A stretch of DNA of 44,865 bases from Lachnospiraceae bacterium UBA7093. GTDB lineage: Bacteria > Bacillota > Clostridia > Lachnospirales > Lachnospiraceae. The stretch covers positions 1 through 44,865 of the forward strand of contig DKYT01000015.1 in NCBI GenBank assembly GCA_002492465.1, read 5' to 3'. The notes under the pieces were generated by a model, which saw only the letters and a program-made list of their open reading frames with translations, was not told the DNA's origin and searched no databases. The position numbers and the translations under genes are program-made. Positions 15,805-25,085 of this stretch are shown here, one piece after another (position 1 is the first letter of the stretch; each line of letters opens with the position of its first letter).

Positions 15805-17891
15805 AATGAAACTGCCTCCTGTCCGATTCTTTTTTCTTTTCCTTTTACTCTGCTTTTGATGATCAGCCTGTCAAAAACCATAAACATGGACGGTAAAATC
15901 AAAATGACAGATACCATGCTGATCAGGGCGCCTCTTGCCATCAACGTGCAGAGAGAACTGATCATATCGATATTGGAATATAAGCCTACACCAAAGGTCG
16001 CCGCGAAAAAGGACAGCGCACTGACCACAATAGATTTCACACTGCTCTGGCAGGCAATTGCAACTGCCTCTTTCTTTTCCACCCCTCCATAGCGCTCTTT
16101 CTTATATCTGGTAGTCATTAAAATAGCGTAATCCACCGTAGCCCCCAGCTGAATGGTGCCGATTACCACCGATGCAATAAAGGGAATCTGCGTACCTGTA
16201 TAATAGGGAATCCCCATGTTTACAAAAATCGCCATCTCAATTACCGATACCAGAATAACCGGCAGGGAGAGGGATTTAAACACCAGCAATATAATCAGGA
16301 AAATCACGCCGATGGAAACCACGCTGACAGTATTAAAGTCCTTATCCGTAATTTCAATCAGATCTTTGGTACAGGGCGCTTCCCCTACCAGCATCCCCTT
16401 ACTGTCGTAAGATTTGCAAATATTGCTCAACGTCTTGCACTGGTCATTAACCTCCTCAGAAGCCACCTTGTATTGAGAGCCTACCAATAAAAGCTGCCAA
16501 CGGTCACTTTCAAGTGAACCCTTTATATCTGAAGGAATCATTTCGTCGGGAACGGAGTCCCCTAGAAGGGCGTTTAATCCCAGCACCCAGTTTACTCCCG
16601 GAACTGCCTCCATCTCATCCACCATGTGCTTCACATCCTTTTTGGGAAGATCTGCACTTAGAAGAAGCATATGGGTTGCATTCATATCAAATTTTTCATT
16701 CAACTTTTCATTTGCCACAATACTGGGAAGATCCCTGGGAAGGGTTTCATCCAAGTTGTAATATACCGTTGTATGCCGATAACCGTAAATTGCCGGAAAC
16801 AAAACTACTACGAACAAAACGAGGAACACTCTGTAGTGCTTTGTCACAAAGCTTCCGACTCCCTTCATGTCCGGAAGCAGCGCCTTATGCTTTGTTTTCA
16901 TAAGCGCCTTATCAAACACAAGTATCATGGAAGGCAGTACCGTTACGCAGGTAAGCACGCCAAAAACCACGCCTTTTGCCATAACGATTCCCAAGTCTCT
17001 CCCCAGTGTAAAGCTCATAAAGCACAGGGCAATAAATCCCGCTACCGTTGTCATGGAACTGCTCACCACAGAGGTAATGGTTGCGCTGATCGCCTTTGCC
17101 ATTGCTTCCTTTTGATCTGCTGTATTTCTCCGGTTCTCCTGATAACTGTGCCAAAGGAAAATCGAGTAATCCATAGTGACCCCCAGCTGAAGAACCGCAC
17201 TTAACGCCTTGGTAATATAAGAAATCTCACCTAAAAAGAAATTGCTGCCCAGATTATACAAAATCGCTATTCCGATACTCAAAAGGAATAAAAAAGGAAT
17301 CAAAAACGAGTCCATTGTAACCGACAGAACCAGGCAGGAAAGTAAAACCGCAATGCCCACATAAATCGGGGCTTCCCTCTCTGAAAGGTTTTTGGTATCC
17401 GTCACCACCGCCGACATTCCGCTTAAAAAGCAATTCCTGTCCGCTATTTTTCTAATTTCTTCGATTGCCTCCATTGTTCCGTCGGCGGATGTGGTTTCAT
17501 CAAAGGTAATTGCCATCATCGTGGCGTCTCCGCTGTTAAACGCCTCATACACTTCATCCGGTATCATTTCCATAGGAACCGAAATATCCATAACAGAGTC
17601 ATACCATATCACTTTTTCCACATGCTCCACACGCTCGATATCCTGTTTCAGTTTTACGACTTCCTTAGGCGCCATTCCTTCCACCACAAACATGGAGAAG
17701 GCTCCGGTCTCAAACTCATCCACTAAAATATCCTGTCCCACCATCGTTTCAATGTCCTTGGGCAGATAGGAAAGGATATCATAGTTGACCCTGGTACCCA
17801 AATATCCCAAAAAAGACGGTATCAAAAGCGCCAGGCTTAAAATCAGGATCGGTATCCTGAGTTGTACCACCCTTCTTCCGAATTTTTCCAT
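15801..17891 (-). CDS. MMPL/RND family transporter
   Basis: A 696-residue membrane protein with two halves. Each half has an N-terminal helix, a large extracellular loop and five clustered membrane segments, the standard MMPL/RND plan. Motifs include LGVTMDYSIFLWHSYQEN in the first half and LGATVDYAILMTTRYKKER in the second, where the conserved GxxxDY lies in the proton pathway. It likely moves lipids or hydrophobic compounds using the proton gradient. The ATG at 17891 was chosen, with AGGAG eight bases upstream, over a GTG three codons earlier. A TetR gene is divergent, and its presumed operators flank this promoter. Confidence 0.92.
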   Translation of the reverse strand: MEKFGRRVVQLRIPILILSLALLIPSFLGYLGTRVNYDILSYLPKDIETMVGQDILVDEFETGAFSMFVVEGMAPKEVVKLKQDIERVEHVEKVIWYDSVMDISVPMEMIPDEVYEAFNSGDATMMAITFDETTSADGTMEAIEEIRKIADRNCFLSGMSAVVTDTKNLSEREAPIYVGIAVLLSCLVLSVTMDSFLIPFLFLLSIGIAILYNLGSNFFLGEISYITKALSAVLQLGVTMDYSIFLWHSYQENRRNTADQKEAMAKAISATITSVVSSSMTTVAGFIALCFMSFTLGRDLGIVMAKGVVFGVLTCVTVLPSMILVFDKALMKTKHKALLPDMKGVGSFVTKHYRVFLVLFVVVLFPAIYGYRHTTVYYNLDETLPRDLPSIVANEKLNEKFDMNATHMLLLSADLPKKDVKHMVDEMEAVPGVNWVLGLNALLGDSVPDEMIPSDIKGSLESDRWQLLLVGSQYKVASEEVNDQCKTLSNICKSYDSKGMLVGEAPCTKDLIEITDKDFNTVSVVSIGVIFLIILLVFKSLSLPVILVSVIEMAIFVNMGIPYYTGTQIPFIASVVIGTIQLGATVDYAILMTTRYKKERYGGVEKKEAVAIACQSSVKSIVVSALSFFAATFGVGLYSNIDMISSLCTLMARGALISMVSVILILPSMFMVFDRLIIKSRVKGKEKRIGQEAVSL

Positions 17892-17913
17892 AGCATACAC
17901 TCCTTTTTATTTA

Positions 17914-17926
17914 TGACCATTAGTCA
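17914..17926. promoter_or_regulatory. TetR operator, downstream copy
   Basis: TGACCATTAGTCA is an imperfect palindrome differing from the second site by one base. It lies between the MMPL start codon and its -10 box, where a bound repressor would block transcription. Confidence 0.7.
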
Positions 17927-17945
17927 TTTTTTATTTCTATTCCGT

Positions 17946-17973
17946 ATTATACTACAAAATGACCATTGGTCAA
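17946..17973 (-). promoter_or_regulatory. Promoter of the MMPL operon
   Basis: On the minus strand TTGACC (17973-17968) and a perfect TATAAT (17951-17946) are 16 bases apart. The -35 box overlaps the upstream operator, so binding would compete with RNA polymerase. Confidence 0.75.
17960..17972. promoter_or_regulatory. TetR operator, upstream copy
   Basis: TGACCATTGGTCA is a perfect palindrome around a central base and overlaps the MMPL -35 box. Its centre is 46 bases from that of the second copy. The divergent TetR protein is the obvious candidate to bind it. Confidence 0.75.
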
Positions 17974-18095
17974 TATTTTTTATCCTAAAAGAATCGTAAA
18001 AATTATAAAAAGAAAATAAAATCAAAAAGATTGCTTTTCCGATCATTTCTTTTATAATATAATTTACCGGATAAAGATCAGGAGATGGAAATACT

Positions 18096-18692
18096 ATGGG
18101 GAAATCAGATTTAAACAAAAAAAAGAAGCGCGAAGCGCTTTTAAATACTGCTTTTGAACTGTTTACCACACAGGGAATCAACAAGACCACCATAAACAAC
18201 ATTGTTGAGAGTGCCGGTGTTGCCAAGGGAACCTTTTATCTCTATTTTAAGGACAAATACGATATTCGAAATAAACTGATCGCTCATAAGGCGGGGCATA
18301 TTTTTTCTGTTGCAGACCAGGCGCTTTCCCAGACCCAGCTGACAAATCTGGAGGACAGAATTATTTTTCTCGCCGATAACATCATCGAACAGTTTAACGC
18401 TGACAAATCCCTGCTAAATTTCATATCCAAAAATTTAAGCTGGGGTATTTTTAAAAATGAACTGATCTCCTCCGGCGATGATAATGATGTGGATTTCTAT
18501 AATATTTATACCATTTTGGAAAACTCACCGGAAACTTTTAAAAATCCCGAGATTCTTTTGTTTATGATCGTTGAATTTGTCAGTTCTACCTGCTACAGTT
18601 CTATTCTATACAACGAGCCTGTGAGCATAAAGGAACTTAAGCCTTATATTTTTGACGCAATCAGACAGATTATAAAAAGCCAGCGCTTGTAA
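18096..18692 (+). CDS. TetR/AcrR family transcriptional regulator
   Basis: A 198-residue regulator. The N-terminal helix-turn-helix is typical (ALLNTAFELFTTQGINKTTI, then VAKGTFYLYFKDKYDIRNKL, residues about 13-60). The all-helical C-terminal domain binds an unknown ligand. It is divergent from the MMPL-lipoprotein operon, and the gap holds two copies of TGACCATTrGTCA, so local repression is the likely role. The start has an AGGAG site (CAGGAGATGG) some ten bases upstream. No operator overlaps its own start codon, so autoregulation would have to act from the shared sites about 125 bases upstream. Confidence 0.92.
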   Translation: MGKSDLNKKKKREALLNTAFELFTTQGINKTTINNIVESAGVAKGTFYLYFKDKYDIRNKLIAHKAGHIFSVADQALSQTQLTNLEDRIIFLADNIIEQFNADKSLLNFISKNLSWGIFKNELISSGDDNDVDFYNIYTILENSPETFKNPEILLFMIVEFVSSTCYSSILYNEPVSIKELKPYIFDAIRQIIKSQRL

Positions 18693-18836
18693 TGGGTAAA
18701 AAGAGTGACATTGTTTCAGTTAGCGTCTTTTATTGATGAACTTGAAAAAGCATTGGGGGCAAATATAGATGTAATTACAGTGTCAGATATTCCGAAACTT
18801 TATCTGGAAATAGAAGAAATATTAAAAGAACGATAA
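18693..18836 (+). pseudogene. Remnant of a MntA-like nucleotidyltransferase C-terminus
   Basis: Directly after the TetR stop, 47 codons read in frame without a credible start or ribosome site. The peptide, with LFQLASFIDELEKALGANID and VITVSDIPKLYLEIEEILKE, resembles the C-terminal third of small nucleotidyltransferases that act as antitoxins of HEPN toxins (MntA type). The catalytic GSxxxG...DxD part is missing. It looks like a decayed fragment rather than a working gene. Confidence 0.6.
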
Positions 18837-18844
18837 GAATGGTG

Positions 18845-18875
18845 CCAGGGGTGTAAAGCTATTTTACGCCCCTGG
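18845..18875. terminator. Terminator hairpin between tetR and the deacetylase gene
   Basis: A thirteen-base-pair stem (18845-18857 with 18863-18875) has one G-T pair and a five-base loop. It lies between converging genes and can serve both. T-tracts are weak. Confidence 0.65.
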
Positions 18876-18925
18876 TGTATTTGACGATTCCCTCTGTATA
18901 TCTGTTGTCTCATCGTTTGTATGAA

Positions 18926-19774
18926 CTAATTCTTAATCTGCCGCCCCTCATGGTTCATATGATATTTGTCCCGGTAGATTAATTCCGAAATGGGCACAAA
19001 AGTATACCCCTCGTTCTTCAAAGTGGCGATCAGGGTATCCAATGCCTGCGCCGTATACTTGGCGCCGTTATGGCAAAGGATGATGGAACCGTTTCCCAGA
19101 TGCTTATGCTGGGTGACAGTCCTGAGAATAGAATCTACCCCATAATCCTTCCAGTCCAAGCTGTCCACGTCCCATTGAATGGTATAATAGCCGCAGTCCT
19201 TTGCCACATTTACCACCGCGTTGTCGTAATCTCCATAGGGCGGTCTGAACAGAAACATATCGTAGCCTGTGAGCTCCTGCACCTTGGTATGCACCTTCAT
19301 AAGCTCTTCCTTCTTTTCTTCATCCGACAGTTGACTCATATTTTTATGATTTTCGCTGTGGTTTCCCAGATCGTGTCCCGCCGCAAGAATTGCCTTCACA
19401 TCCTCCGGATAGCTTTCTACCCATCCCCCTGTCATAAAGAAGGTCACACGTACGTCATGTTTTTTTAGAATTTCCAGTATCTTTGCCGTATCCTCATTCC
19501 CCCATGCCGCATCAAAGGAAAGAGCAATCTTCTTCTCCGGCGTATCCACACAGTAAATAGGTAGTTCCCGTCCGTCCACACTGCTGCTTACGGTTATACT
19601 GCCTGCTGCAGTGACCAGCACGCCTCTGAGCAACGCGAAGGCGACAAGGGCACAAACGCCGTATTTGATTCCCAGAATCACCCTCTGTTTTGCATATTCC
19701 TCTCCGCTTTGCCCTTCCTGCCGGGGCGGAAAAATCCTGATCATTTTTTTTACTTTTTCTATGTACTTTCCCAT
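18926..19774 (-). CDS. Polysaccharide deacetylase, PdaB-like
   Basis: A 282-residue enzyme of carbohydrate esterase family 4, acting outside the membrane on peptidoglycan or another N-acetylated polymer. A single membrane segment lies near residues 40-58 after a basic cytoplasmic tail. The NodB domain follows, with LSFDAAWGNEDT (catalytic Asp), the metal-binding H-x3-H in GNHSENH, RPPYGDYD, and the late HNG motif. FDAAWGNEDT is typical of PdaB, a sporulation protein needed to keep spores stable, which suggests a spore-former. The ATG at 19774 follows AGGTG; a GTG three codons earlier lies inside that site. Confidence 0.9.
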   Translation of the reverse strand: MGKYIEKVKKMIRIFPPRQEGQSGEEYAKQRVILGIKYGVCALVAFALLRGVLVTAAGSITVSSSVDGRELPIYCVDTPEKKIALSFDAAWGNEDTAKILEILKKHDVRVTFFMTGGWVESYPEDVKAILAAGHDLGNHSENHKNMSQLSDEEKKEELMKVHTKVQELTGYDMFLFRPPYGDYDNAVVNVAKDCGYYTIQWDVDSLDWKDYGVDSILRTVTQHKHLGNGSIILCHNGAKYTAQALDTLIATLKNEGYTFVPISELIYRDKYHMNHEGRQIKN

Positions 19775-19850
19775 AAAAAACACCTGTCATAAATGTTGTT
19801 ACAGTTTATGAACGGAAAGTTTGGACATATGTCAACTTATCTTTATTTTC

Positions 19851-19879
19851 TTTACGGGAACTCCCTTTGGTGATATGAT
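19851..19879 (+). promoter_or_regulatory. Promoter of the GGDEF/EAL gene
   Basis: TTTACG (19851-19856) and TATGAT (19874-19879) are 17 bases apart. The start codon follows 41 bases later with GAGGT five bases before it. Confidence 0.55.
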
Positions 19880-19919
19880 AAATGTATAAGCTATTTGAAC
19901 TGGGGAAATGAGGTAGCAT

Positions 19920-21656
19920 ATGACTCACAAGGAACGTGCGCAGCAGTTGCTGCACCAGAAGTATCACTGTTCCCAGGCATTGTTCGGCGCATTTGCCACT
20001 GACTTGGGTCTGGATTTGAAAACCGCGTTAAAAATCAGCACCTGCTTTGGCGGGGGAATGCGGCAGGGGGGCGTTTGCGGGTGTATCACGGCTTCGCTGC
20101 TGGTACTCGGAATGGCACTTGGTTTTTACGATTCCCAGGACAGCGAGTCGGAAGTCTATGGAAACAAGAAAACAGAAGAATTTATACGGCGTTTTACAGA
20201 AAAAATGAACGGTGCTGTCAATTGTCGGGATATTTTGGGTAAAGACATCTCAAAGCCCGAAGAACTTGCCGTCATCCGAAGAGAAGGACTGATCCTGCAA
20301 AAATGCCCAAGAGCAATCAGCATCAGCATCGACCTGCTGGAGGAAATGCTTTCTGATCACGTGAAATTCATCACCGAAAACACCATAGATTTGGAAGATA
20401 TTCCGGAAAACAATGAGTTGCAAAGTATTCTCAAAAACATTAGCAGGCTCCGCCATTTCCGAAGGAATGTCAACAACCTTTTATTTGCCTCTTCAAAAAA
20501 CATCGGATTTATTCAATTTGACGTACGCAAATTCAAGATTGTCAATGATTTATACGGAGAGAAGTTCGGGGATGAGGTTTTAGATTTTATCCGAAAGCAG
20601 CTAAAGTATATTTGCGGAGAGAATCAATTCTTTATCAACCTGCGAAGCGATGTGTTTATGGTGGTAACAGAGTATCAGCAGGAGAAAGAGCTGATCTCCC
20701 TGATTGATCTGATGGATCAGCGAATCAGCAACTTTAAAAATATTAAGCTCCAGCTTTGCTACGGCGTTTACACAGTGGAAGACAGGCAGATGGATCTTCG
20801 GCAAATGGAAGACCGTGCCGCCATGGCAAGGAAAGCCGCCAAAGAAAACCTCCTGACCAACAGGCTGTTTTATAAAGAGCAATTTAAGGAATCTCTGTAT
20901 AACCGGAAGTTTATTGAAGAAAACATGCAGACGGCAATTGCCCAGAGACAGTTTATCATGTATCTCCAACCCAAGTACAGTATTTCCAGAAATGAAATTA
21001 TTGGCGCTGAAGCTCTGGTAAGATGGCGTAATCCGGAACGGGGGATGATCTACCCTAATCAGTTTATTCCTGTTATTGAGGAAAACGGCTTTATTCAAAA
21101 AGTGGACTACTATATTTGGGAGGAAGTATGCCGATTTATTCAAAAATGCATTCACGCAGGCATTGCCATCTGTCCTATTTCCGTAAACGTGTCCAGGGTT
21201 CACTTAAGGGGCAACGAATGCATACAGGTTCTCTCTAATTTGATTCAAAAATACGATATCCCCAAAAAACTGCTGGAGCTTGAAATCACAGAGACTGCTG
21301 ACAGTCAGCAGGTGAGTATCAGGGCACTGCAATTGAAAAATGCGGGCTACAGGCTTTTGATGGACGATTTCGGAAGCGGTTATTCTTCCTTAAATATTTT
21401 ACTGGAAACACCTTTTGACGTGATCAAGCTTGACAAAAAATTTGTAGAAAATATGATGCTGTCAGGCAAAGGAAGAATTATACTGGAGCAAGTGGTGCTG
21501 ATGGCAAATCAGCTAAACCTTGGCATTCTCGCCGAAGGTGTAGAGACAAAGGAACAGGTAGAGCAGCTCAGGCGTATGGGCTGCGACCAGGTGCAGGGAT
21601 ATTATTATGCCAGACCTATGCCGGCTGAAGATTTTTTTGCTCTTTTACAAAAATAA
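19920..21656 (+). CDS. C_GCAxxG_C_C domain fused to degenerate GGDEF and EAL phosphodiesterase
   Basis: A 578-residue soluble three-domain protein. Residues 1 to about 135 match the C_GCAxxG_C_C family, with Cys17 in HCSQALFGAF, Cys42, and the pair Cys53/Cys55 in GGVCGC, plus Cys102 and Cys129. These could bind metal or respond to redox state. Residues about 170-310 are a GGDEF domain whose signature position reads LRSDVF, so cyclase activity is unlikely. Residues 335-578 are an EAL domain with its key residues present: EAL at 364-366, SVNVSR, EITET, MDDFG at 481-485, KLDKKF and AEGVE at 538-542. It probably degrades cyclic di-GMP under control of the cysteine domain. Confidence 0.9.
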   Translation: MTHKERAQQLLHQKYHCSQALFGAFATDLGLDLKTALKISTCFGGGMRQGGVCGCITASLLVLGMALGFYDSQDSESEVYGNKKTEEFIRRFTEKMNGAVNCRDILGKDISKPEELAVIRREGLILQKCPRAISISIDLLEEMLSDHVKFITENTIDLEDIPENNELQSILKNISRLRHFRRNVNNLLFASSKNIGFIQFDVRKFKIVNDLYGEKFGDEVLDFIRKQLKYICGENQFFINLRSDVFMVVTEYQQEKELISLIDLMDQRISNFKNIKLQLCYGVYTVEDRQMDLRQMEDRAAMARKAAKENLLTNRLFYKEQFKESLYNRKFIEENMQTAIAQRQFIMYLQPKYSISRNEIIGAEALVRWRNPERGMIYPNQFIPVIEENGFIQKVDYYIWEEVCRFIQKCIHAGIAICPISVNVSRVHLRGNECIQVLSNLIQKYDIPKKLLELEITETADSQQVSIRALQLKNAGYRLLMDDFGSGYSSLNILLETPFDVIKLDKKFVENMMLSGKGRIILEQVVLMANQLNLGILAEGVETKEQVEQLRRMGCDQVQGYYYARPMPAEDFFALLQK

Positions 21657-21667
21657 CGTAACATTAT

Positions 21668-21698
21668 AACGCCGCCGTGGAAGAAACACGGCGGCGTT
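21668..21698. terminator. Strong hairpin between the EAL gene and carB
   Basis: A perfect twelve-base-pair stem AACGCCGCCGTG/CACGGCGGCGTT with a seven-base loop lies between two converging genes. A GTTGTTATT stretch follows on the plus side. Confidence 0.75.
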
Positions 21699-21739
21699 GT
21701 TATTACGATAAGCCGGCTCGCAAAGCGTGGCGGCGTTCG

Positions 21740-24700
21740 TTATCGTTCTTTTTTATCGTGAATTTCTTTGTGAAGTTCCTGGAGAGACTTTAATTCTCCC
21801 CTTTCATGGGTCTTCACATAATGAATTCCCTCCGCCGCTACTCTCGCCGCGGCAACTGTCGTAATATAAGGGGATTTCGCCTTGATCGCCGCTTTTCTCA
21901 AATAGCTGTCATCATGAACGCTGTCCTTACCCACAGGCGAATTGATGATCAAATCAAAATCGCCGTTGGTGATCATATCTCCCACATTCGGACGCCCTTC
22001 ATAAAGCTTTTTCACCTTAACCGCCGGAATTCCCGCAGAGGTAATCAGGTCACAGGTTCCGCTTGTGGCAAAGATTTCAAAACCATCACCGGCAAGGCTT
22101 CTTGCAACCTCCACCACCTCATCCTTATCCTTTTTATTAACGGAAATCAAAACCTTTCCTTCCAGCGGAAGCTTTGACTGAACCCCTTCCTGTGCCTTGT
22201 AAAATGCCTCCCCATAAGATCTGGAAAGTCCAAGAACCTCTCCGGTAGAGCGCATCTCCGGTCCAAGGATAGGATCTACCTCGGGAAACATGTTGAAGGG
22301 GAATGCCGCTTCCTTGACTCCGTAATTGGGAATCTCCTGTTCCTTCAACCCCTGAATAGGCGATGGATTTCCTGTCAGTTCAGCGGTAATGATCTCAGTT
22401 GCCAAAGGAACCATGCGGATATTGCAGACCTTGGACACCAGGGGAACCGTACGGGACGCTCTGGGGTTTGCCTCCAGCACATAAACCTTTCCTTTTTCAA
22501 TGGCGTACTGCATATTCATCAATCCTTTTACATGCATTTCCTCCGCAATTTTTCTTGTATACTCCTTAATCGTTTCCACATTTTCAGGGAGAATGTGTAC
22601 GGAAGGGATAATACATGCTGAATCGCCGGAATGAATACCCGCAAGCTCAATGTGCTCCATAACCGCAGGCACAAAAGCATGTTCTCCATCGCTGATGGCG
22701 TCTGCCTCGCATTCCAGCGCGTGATTTAAGAACCTGTCAATAAGAATAGGACGATCCGGCGTAACGCCCACTGCTGCATTCATATATTCCTTCATACTTT
22801 CATCGTCGTAAACCACTTCCATTCCACGACCTCCCAGCACATAGGAAGGACGAACCATAACAGGATAACCGATTCTTGCCGCAATGGAAAGCGCCTCCTC
22901 CACCGTCGTTGCCATTCCTGATTCCGGCATAGGAATCTCCAGCTTTTCCATCATGGCGCGGAACTGATCTCTGTCCTCCGCCAGATCGATTACACTGGGC
23001 GAAGTTCCCAGTATTCTGACGCCGTTTTTCTCCAGCTCTGAAGCAAGATTCAAAGGCGTCTGACCGCCAAACTGAGCGATCACTCCCAAAGGCTTTTCCT
23101 TTTGATAGATACTCAGTACATCTTCCAGGGTAAGAGGTTCAAAATACAGCTTATCCGACGTATCATAATCAGTGGAAACGGTTTCCGGATTACAATTTAC
23201 AATAATCGTCTCAAAGCCCAGCTTTTTAAGCGCCATAGCGGCATGGACACAACAGTAATCAAATTCGATTCCCTGCCCGATCCGGTTGGGACCTCCTCCC
23301 AAAATCATAATCTTAGGTTTATCTGTGTTAACAGGGTTTTTGTCCGGTCCGTTATAAGTGGAAAAGTAGTAAGCGCTGTCCTTGGTTCCGCTCACGTGAA
23401 CTCCCTCCCACGCCTCGCAGACACCCAGTTGTATACGTCTGTTTCGGATATCTTCTTCCGGGATTTCCAACAGCTGGCTTAAATATTTATCCGAAAATCC
23501 GTTCCTTTTCGCGCTGATCAGCATTTGTTCCTCCGGCAATCCGCCTTTGCATTTCAGCAGTCCTTCCTCTTCCTCCACCAGTTCCTTCATCTGTTGGATA
23601 AAATAAGTCTTAACCTTGGTAATCTCATAAATCTCTTCTATAGACGCACCCTTGCGAAGCGCCTCATACATCAGAAAATGCCGTTCACTGGAGGGTGTAA
23701 TTAGTCTTCTCAATAATTCTTCCTTGGACAAACTGTCGAAATTCTTAGCATGACCAAGTCCATAACGCCCCGTTTCCAGGGAACGGATCGCTTTTTGGAA
23801 TGCCTCTTTGTAGGTTTTTCCAATGCTCATGACCTCGCCTACCGCACGCATCTGAGTGCCCAGCTTATCTTCCACGCCCTTGAATTTCTCAAATGCCCAG
23901 CGGGCAAACTTAATTACCACATAATCCCCGTCCGGTACATATTTATCCAATGTCCCATATTTTCCACAGGGAATATCCTTTAAAGTAAGCCCTGCGGCAA
24001 GCATGGCGGAAACCAGTGCAATGGGAAAACCGGTTGCTTTGGATGCAAGGGCGGAAGACCTTGAAGTACGGGGATTGATTTCGATCACAATAATACGGTC
24101 TGTTACCGGATCGTGGGCAAACTGGACATTGGTTCCGCCGATCACCTGCACCGACTCCACAATTTTGTACGCCTGCTCCTGGAGCCGTTTCTGGCACTCC
24201 TTCGAAATTGTAAGCATAGGCGCTGCACAGAAGGAATCTCCTGTATGCACCCCTAAGGGATCAATATTTTCAATAAAGCATACCGTAATGATATTGTTAT
24301 CAGCATCCCGTACCACCTCAAGTTCTAATTCCTCCCAGCCTAAGATGGATTCCTCTACCAGAACCTGTCCTACTAAGCTTGCCTGGAGTCCTCTGGCGCA
24401 AACCACCTGCAATTCTTCCTTATTATAAACAAGCCCGCCGCCTGCGCCGCCCATCGTATACGCCGGACGAAGCACCACCGGATAGCCCAGCTTTTCCGCA
24501 ATGGAAAGAGCCTCCTCCACAGAGTAAGCAACCTCGCTGCGCGCCATTTCAATGCCCAGCTGATCCATAGTGTTTTTAAATGCAATGCGGTCTTCTCCCC
24601 TCTCGATTGCATCTACCTGAACGCCGATCACCTGCACATGGTATTTATCTAAAATGCCCGCCTTGTTCAATTCCGCACATAAATTAAGCCCTGACTGTCC

Positions 24701-24973
24701 TCCCAGATTAGGCAGCAGCGCATCCGGACGCTCCTTTGCAATGATCTGCTCCAATCGTTCCACATTCAGCGGCTCTATATAAGTTACATCTGCTGTTTCA
24801 GGATCTGTCATGATCGTCGCCGGATTGGAATTTACAAGTACGATCTCATATCCCAGCTTCCGAAGCGCCTTGCATGCCTGGGTTCCCGAATAATCAAACT
24901 CACATGCCTGTCCAATAATGATAGGTCCTGAACCGATAATTAACACTTTATGTATGTCTGCTCTCTTTGGCAT
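21740..24973 (-). CDS. carB: Carbamoyl-phosphate synthase large subunit
   Basis: A 1077-residue enzyme that makes carbamoyl phosphate from bicarbonate, ammonia and two ATP for pyrimidine and arginine synthesis. It has the expected two homologous ATP-grasp halves. The first begins MPKRADIHKVLIIGSGPIII and includes ACEFDYSGTQA; the second begins near residue 550 with KIMILGGGPNRIGQGIEFDY. A C-terminal MGS-like allosteric domain ends the protein. Length is normal. GGAGG precedes the ATG. The glutaminase subunit gene carA is not adjacent on either side, which is unusual because the two are generally paired. Confidence 0.97.
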   Translation of the reverse strand: MPKRADIHKVLIIGSGPIIIGQACEFDYSGTQACKALRKLGYEIVLVNSNPATIMTDPETADVTYIEPLNVERLEQIIAKERPDALLPNLGGQSGLNLCAELNKAGILDKYHVQVIGVQVDAIERGEDRIAFKNTMDQLGIEMARSEVAYSVEEALSIAEKLGYPVVLRPAYTMGGAGGGLVYNKEELQVVCARGLQASLVGQVLVEESILGWEELELEVVRDADNNIITVCFIENIDPLGVHTGDSFCAAPMLTISKECQKRLQEQAYKIVESVQVIGGTNVQFAHDPVTDRIIVIEINPRTSRSSALASKATGFPIALVSAMLAAGLTLKDIPCGKYGTLDKYVPDGDYVVIKFARWAFEKFKGVEDKLGTQMRAVGEVMSIGKTYKEAFQKAIRSLETGRYGLGHAKNFDSLSKEELLRRLITPSSERHFLMYEALRKGASIEEIYEITKVKTYFIQQMKELVEEEEGLLKCKGGLPEEQMLISAKRNGFSDKYLSQLLEIPEEDIRNRRIQLGVCEAWEGVHVSGTKDSAYYFSTYNGPDKNPVNTDKPKIMILGGGPNRIGQGIEFDYCCVHAAMALKKLGFETIIVNCNPETVSTDYDTSDKLYFEPLTLEDVLSIYQKEKPLGVIAQFGGQTPLNLASELEKNGVRILGTSPSVIDLAEDRDQFRAMMEKLEIPMPESGMATTVEEALSIAARIGYPVMVRPSYVLGGRGMEVVYDDESMKEYMNAAVGVTPDRPILIDRFLNHALECEADAISDGEHAFVPAVMEHIELAGIHSGDSACIIPSVHILPENVETIKEYTRKIAEEMHVKGLMNMQYAIEKGKVYVLEANPRASRTVPLVSKVCNIRMVPLATEIITAELTGNPSPIQGLKEQEIPNYGVKEAAFPFNMFPEVDPILGPEMRSTGEVLGLSRSYGEAFYKAQEGVQSKLPLEGKVLISVNKKDKDEVVEVARSLAGDGFEIFATSGTCDLITSAGIPAVKVKKLYEGRPNVGDMITNGDFDLIINSPVGKDSVHDDSYLRKAAIKAKSPYITTVAAARVAAEGIHYVKTHERGELKSLQELHKEIHDKKER

Positions 24974-25016
24974 AAAAATTCCTCCTGGCTTCTACTACTT
25001 TTTCCTGCTGTGCATC

Positions 25017-25046
25017 ATTTTACCATTATACGGCGAGGAGTGTCAA
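25017..25046 (-). promoter_or_regulatory. Candidate carB promoter
   Basis: On the minus strand a perfect TTGACA (25046-25041) lies 18 bases before TAAAAT (25022-25017). A TATAAT also lies within the spacer, but it is only ten bases from TTGACA. Confidence 0.5.
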
Positions 25047-25085
25047 TTCACATTGTGAATGTCTTTGTATATATGCGCAGGGAAC

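Noticed and set aside
16671..17204. A 177-codon open frame on the plus strand.
   Set aside because: It is antisense to the MMPL transporter, whose motifs and membrane pattern are unambiguous.
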